Under the pieces are notes generated by a model that was not told where the DNA came from, did no database searches, and saw nothing but the letters and a program-made list of their open reading frames with translations. Both the position numbers and the translations under genes were made by a program. A stretch of DNA of 7,830 nt from Acidimicrobiales bacterium (GTDB taxonomy: Bacteria; Actinomycetota; Acidimicrobiia; Acidimicrobiales; VFJN01), in the NCBI GenBank assembly GCA_016936035.1, contig JAFGPU010000226.1, forward strand, positions 1 through 7,830, written 5' to 3'. Positions 5,051 through 7,830 of this stretch are shown here, in pieces (the first letter of the stretch is position 1; the number at the start of each line of letters is the position of its first letter).

Positions 5051-7582
5051 TCAGTCGGTCGCGATCGCCTCGAGCACGTCGAGGCGGGCGGCCCGGCGGG
5101 CCGGGCGGACCGACGCCACCACGCCCACCAGCGCACCGAGCGCCAGCACCATGGCCAGCGGGCCAGCTGGCACGGCGAAGGCCGTGAAGCCCTCGTCGGC
5201 AAGTGCGTCGACCATGGCCCACCCGAGGAACAGGCCCAGCACCACACCGGTGACCGTGCCGAACAGGGCCACGACGAGCGCCTCGCCCCGCACCATCGCC
5301 CGCAGCTGGCGGCGTGACTGGCCGACGGCCCGCAGCAGCCCCAGCTCACGGGTGCGCTCGTGGACCGACAGCGACAGCGTGTTGGCGATGCCCATGAGGG
5401 CGATGATGATCGCGAGCAGCAGCATCACGTAGACCATGTTCAGCATCTGGTCGACCTGGCCGGCCACGGACGCGGTGTACTCGTCCCTGGTCTGCACGTC
5501 CGGCGCAGAGAACCGGTCGGCCACCGCCTGGACGGCCCGCTCTCCGTCGGTCTCGGCCACGCCGTCGGCGAGTCCGATCATCACGATGAAGTCCGACGGC
5601 TGGGCGGTGTGCGATCGGAAGGCGTCCTCGGGCAGGATCAAACCGCCCATCAGGTCCTGCTCGGCGTAGACGGCGCCGACGGTGAGCTGCTCGGTCACCC
5701 CGTCGGGGTAGGCCATCGACACCTGGTCGCCGAGCGTCACGCCGCGATCGTCGGCGTAGTCCTCGGACATGGCCACCTCGCCGGCACCGAGGTCGCTGAG
5801 CGACCCCTCGAGCAGCCCGACGTCGATGAGCGACTCGATCTCCGCCGGGTCGGTGGTGACGGCGATCTCGTCGTCGCCGTCGATCTCGACCGGGGCGTTG
5901 CCGGCGGCGAGCACGTCGGACACCTCGGGCAGGTCGGCCACCGCGGGGGCGAGGTCGGTGGACAGGCCGCCGATGCCGAACCCGTCGCTCACGACCACGA
6001 GATCACCGGCGAACTGCTCGTCGACCGTGTCGTCGACCGACTGCTTGATCGAGGCCGCCACCACGGTGAACAGGGCGACGACCGCCACGCCGATCATCAG
6101 CGCCGAGGCGGTGCTGGCCGTGCGGCGGGGGTTGCGCATGGCGTTGCGGCGGGCGAGCGTGCCGCTCAGTCCCGGACGGGCGGCCTGGGGCGCACCCAGC
6201 AGCGAGGCTGCAGGCCGCGCCACGATCGGACCGACCGTGACGACGCCGATGAGCGTGACCAGCGCGCCGAGGCCGGTGAGCGACAGCTCGCCGCCGGTGG
6301 CGCCCGCCACGACGACGGCCACACCCGCGACCGTCACCAGGCCACCGGCGACGCCGCGGAACCACGACGCAGCCGACCGGTCGACGGCCGTGGCGCGCAT
6401 GGCGGCGAGCGGGGCGATCCGCGAGGCGCGGACGGCGGGAGCCAGGCTCGCCACCACCGTGACGACGACGCCCACGACCATGGCCGTGATCACCGTGCTG
6501 ATCTCGAGGATCAGAGCCGACGCCGGCATGCTCATGCCCATCGAGTCCATGAGCGACAGCAGGCCCGAGGCCAGCACCATGCCCACGGCGATGCCGCCCA
6601 GCGAGGCCAGCACACCGACGAGCACCGCCTCGGCCGTGATCGACCGGAGCACCTGCCCCCGCGAGGCGCCGAGCGCCCGCAGCAGCGCCGACTCGCGGGT
6701 CCGCTGCGCCACCAGGATCGAGAAGGTGTTGTAGATGCTGAAGGTGGCCACCACCAGGGCCACGCCGGCGAACACCAGCAGGATCATCTCGAGGAACCCG
6801 AGGAAGTCCTCCTGGATGTCGGTCTCCATCTCGGCGGTGAGTGCGTCGCCCGTCAGGCTCTCGACCCCGGCGGGCAGCACCGCGTCGAGCCGGTCGACCA
6901 GCTCGTCCTGGCTCACGCCCGCCTCGGCGCTGACCACGATGCTCGACACCTGGCCGGGCGTCGCCAGCAGCACCTCCTCGGCGAACGCGTCGGTGAAGGC
7001 CGCGTAGGTCACCGGGCCCTGGCTGTCGGCGTCGCCGAAGGTGGCGAGGCCGACGACGGTCACCTCGATCGGGTCGGGGGTCCGCACCACGGTGCTGTCG
7101 CCCACCGCCAGGTCGCCCTGCTCGGCGGCGGCCCTGTCGATCACGACCTCGCCCGGCGCGGCGGGTGCGCGGCCCTCGTCCAGGTCGTAGGGGTTGAGGT
7201 CGTCGTCGTCGATCCAGTTGCCGGCGACGGTCGGCGGGCCGTTGCCGCCGATGGGGTCGCCGTCGGCGCCGATGATGCGGCCGTTGCCCTCGATGCGGGG
7301 CGCCACCGCGGCGACGCCGTCGACGGCGGCGATCTCGTCGACCAGTGCGCGGTCGATCAGCCCCCGCTCGGCGAAGTCGGCCGCACCGACCTTCACGCTC
7401 GAGCGCACCATCGCGTCGGTGCCGGCGTTGGCCTCGGTGAACATGTCGCCGAAGCCCTGGGACATCGTGTCGCCGAGCACGAGCGTGCCCGACAGGAAGG
7501 CCACGCCCAGCAACACGGCCGTGCACGTGGCGAGGAGACGCCGCTTGTGGGCGTTGAGTGACTTGAGGGTCGTTCTCCACAT
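5051..7582 (-). CDS. ABC transporter permease, MacB/FtsX type with two FtsX domains
   Basis: An 843-residue inner-membrane permease, full length for the actinobacterial two-FtsX-domain class. An N-terminal TM (about 14-38) is followed by a MacB_PCD-like extracytoplasmic domain (about 40-255). The first FtsX unit has TMs at about 264-290, 315-340 and 363-385, with the coupling segment RTRESALLRALGASR between the first two. Two more TMs lie at about 411-453 and another at about 491-512, then a second extracytoplasmic domain to about 710. The second FtsX unit has TMs at about 716-738, 765-788 and 808-828, with the matching segment RTRELGLLRAVGQSRRQL. Such permeases act mechanically with a MacB/LolD-type ATPase to export or extract lipids, peptides or drugs, or to regulate envelope enzymes; the substrate is unknown here. 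The ATG at 7582 is supported by GGGAG (7592-7596) 9 nt upstream, within the end of the ATPase gene. Five bases separate it from that gene's stop, so the two are co-translated from one mRNA. Confidence 0.95.
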   Translation of the reverse strand: MWRTTLKSLNAHKRRLLATCTAVLLGVAFLSGTLVLGDTMSQGFGDMFTEANAGTDAMVRSSVKVGAADFAERGLIDRALVDEIAAVDGVAAVAPRIEGNGRIIGADGDPIGGNGPPTVAGNWIDDDDLNPYDLDEGRAPAAPGEVVIDRAAAEQGDLAVGDSTVVRTPDPIEVTVVGLATFGDADSQGPVTYAAFTDAFAEEVLLATPGQVSSIVVSAEAGVSQDELVDRLDAVLPAGVESLTGDALTAEMETDIQEDFLGFLEMILLVFAGVALVVATFSIYNTFSILVAQRTRESALLRALGASRGQVLRSITAEAVLVGVLASLGGIAVGMVLASGLLSLMDSMGMSMPASALILEISTVITAMVVGVVVTVVASLAPAVRASRIAPLAAMRATAVDRSAASWFRGVAGGLVTVAGVAVVVAGATGGELSLTGLGALVTLIGVVTVGPIVARPAASLLGAPQAARPGLSGTLARRNAMRNPRRTASTASALMIGVAVVALFTVVAASIKQSVDDTVDEQFAGDLVVVSDGFGIGGLSTDLAPAVADLPEVSDVLAAGNAPVEIDGDDEIAVTTDPAEIESLIDVGLLEGSLSDLGAGEVAMSEDYADDRGVTLGDQVSMAYPDGVTEQLTVGAVYAEQDLMGGLILPEDAFRSHTAQPSDFIVMIGLADGVAETDGERAVQAVADRFSAPDVQTRDEYTASVAGQVDQMLNMVYVMLLLAIIIALMGIANTLSLSVHERTRELGLLRAVGQSRRQLRAMVRGEALVVALFGTVTGVVLGLFLGWAMVDALADEGFTAFAVPAGPLAMVLALGALVGVVASVRPARRAARLDVLEAIATD

Positions 7583-7587
7583 CGCGA

Positions 7588-7830
7588 TCAGCTCCCGAAG
7601 GCCTTCATGCTCTCGAGCACGCGCTCGGCGGTGGGGGCGGTCATGTGGTCGACGATGTGGCCGTCACCCAGGAACACGACGGCGTCCGCGTAGGCGGCGG
7701 CGCCGGGATCGTGGGTGACCATCACGATGGTCTGGCCCATCTCGTCGACGGCCCGGCGCATGAAGTCCAGGATCTCGGCGCCGCTGCGGGAGTCGAGGTT
7801 GCCGGTGGGCTCGTCCGCGAAGATCACCTC
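7588..7830 (-). CDS. ABC transporter ATP-binding protein, MacB/LolD type (partial, N-terminus beyond right edge)
   Basis: Only the last 80 residues are in the window. The visible part starts inside Walker B (VIFADEPTGN) and continues with the D-loop NLDS and the H-loop histidine in VMVTHD, so the nucleotide-hydrolysis half of the ATPase is intact. The ADEPTGNLDS wording is characteristic of the MacB/LolD/FtsE group, which pairs with FtsX-fold permeases such as the one directly downstream. The C-terminal end (DGHIVDHM and about 20 residues) is of normal length. The Walker A and ABC signature motifs must lie to the right of the window. It is the upstream gene of a two-gene operon with the permease, 5 bp apart. 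Confidence 0.95.
   Translation of the reverse strand, partial: EVIFADEPTGNLDSRSGAEILDFMRRAVDEMGQTIVMVTHDPGAAAYADAVVFLGDGHIVDHMTAPTAERVLESMKAFGS

Noticed and set aside
2745..5222. Minus-strand open frame extending about 826 residues upstream of the LLM oxidoreductase
   Set aside because: It runs antisense to the DUF2207 gene and across the repeat region, with low-complexity composition. Family homology begins exactly at the ATG at 2744.
3239..5317. Long plus-strand open frame overlapping the DUF2207 gene, the intergenic repeats and the permease 3' end
   Set aside because: Extremely Arg/Pro-rich, with no recognisable domain; a frame shadow of the DUF2207 gene continuing through repeats.
5360..7561. 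733-residue plus-strand frame antisense to the ABC permease
   Set aside because: His/Asp/Gly/Arg-rich shadow typical of the antisense of high-GC coding DNA; the permease on the other strand has clear FtsX domains and TM segments.

Overview
The window is very GC-rich, with GC-ended codons throughout. It carries an F420-type luciferase-like oxidoreductase, a KstR-like palindrome and several genes that start on GTG or ATG without a Shine-Dalgarno sequence. Together these point to an actinomycete (Actinomycetota). A deep or environmental lineage such as Acidimicrobiia is possible, but this is inference. No rRNA, tRNA, CRISPR array, transposase or phage gene is visible. All coding regions look like chromosomal housekeeping or accessory genes.

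Layout: (1) 1-1267, minus strand: a two-TM potassium channel fused to RCK/TrkA-type regulatory domains, cut by the left edge. (2) 1268-1330: a 63-bp divergent promoter region with a near-perfect palindrome. (3) 1331-1843, plus: a single-domain universal stress protein with an intact ATP-binding motif. (4) 1869-2744, minus: an LLM-class, probably F420-dependent, oxidoreductase whose start codon abuts a 16-bp palindrome (2747-2762) that fits the KstR operator consensus. (5) 2808-4556, plus: a DUF2207 membrane protein with a glycine-rich C-terminus. (6) 4557-5050: a 494-bp non-coding region between convergent genes, filled with nested repeats (16-bp direct repeat, 8-bp tandem array with G-quadruplex pattern on the minus strand, 52-bp direct repeat that can fold) and two strong hairpins. 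(7) 5051-7582 and 7588-7830, minus: the permease and the C-terminal end of the ATPase of a MacB/FtsX-type ABC transporter, cut by the right edge.

Functionally the window is a series of small transcription units rather than one system. The channel and stress protein share a promoter region and may be co-regulated (ion homeostasis and stress). The oxidoreductase may belong to a sterol/steroid-catabolism regulon through the KstR-like site. The ABC ATPase and permease form a tight operon. The signals most worth a second look are the KstR-like operator and the repeat-packed intergenic region at 4557-5050. I do not see convincing evidence for a new multi-gene system.
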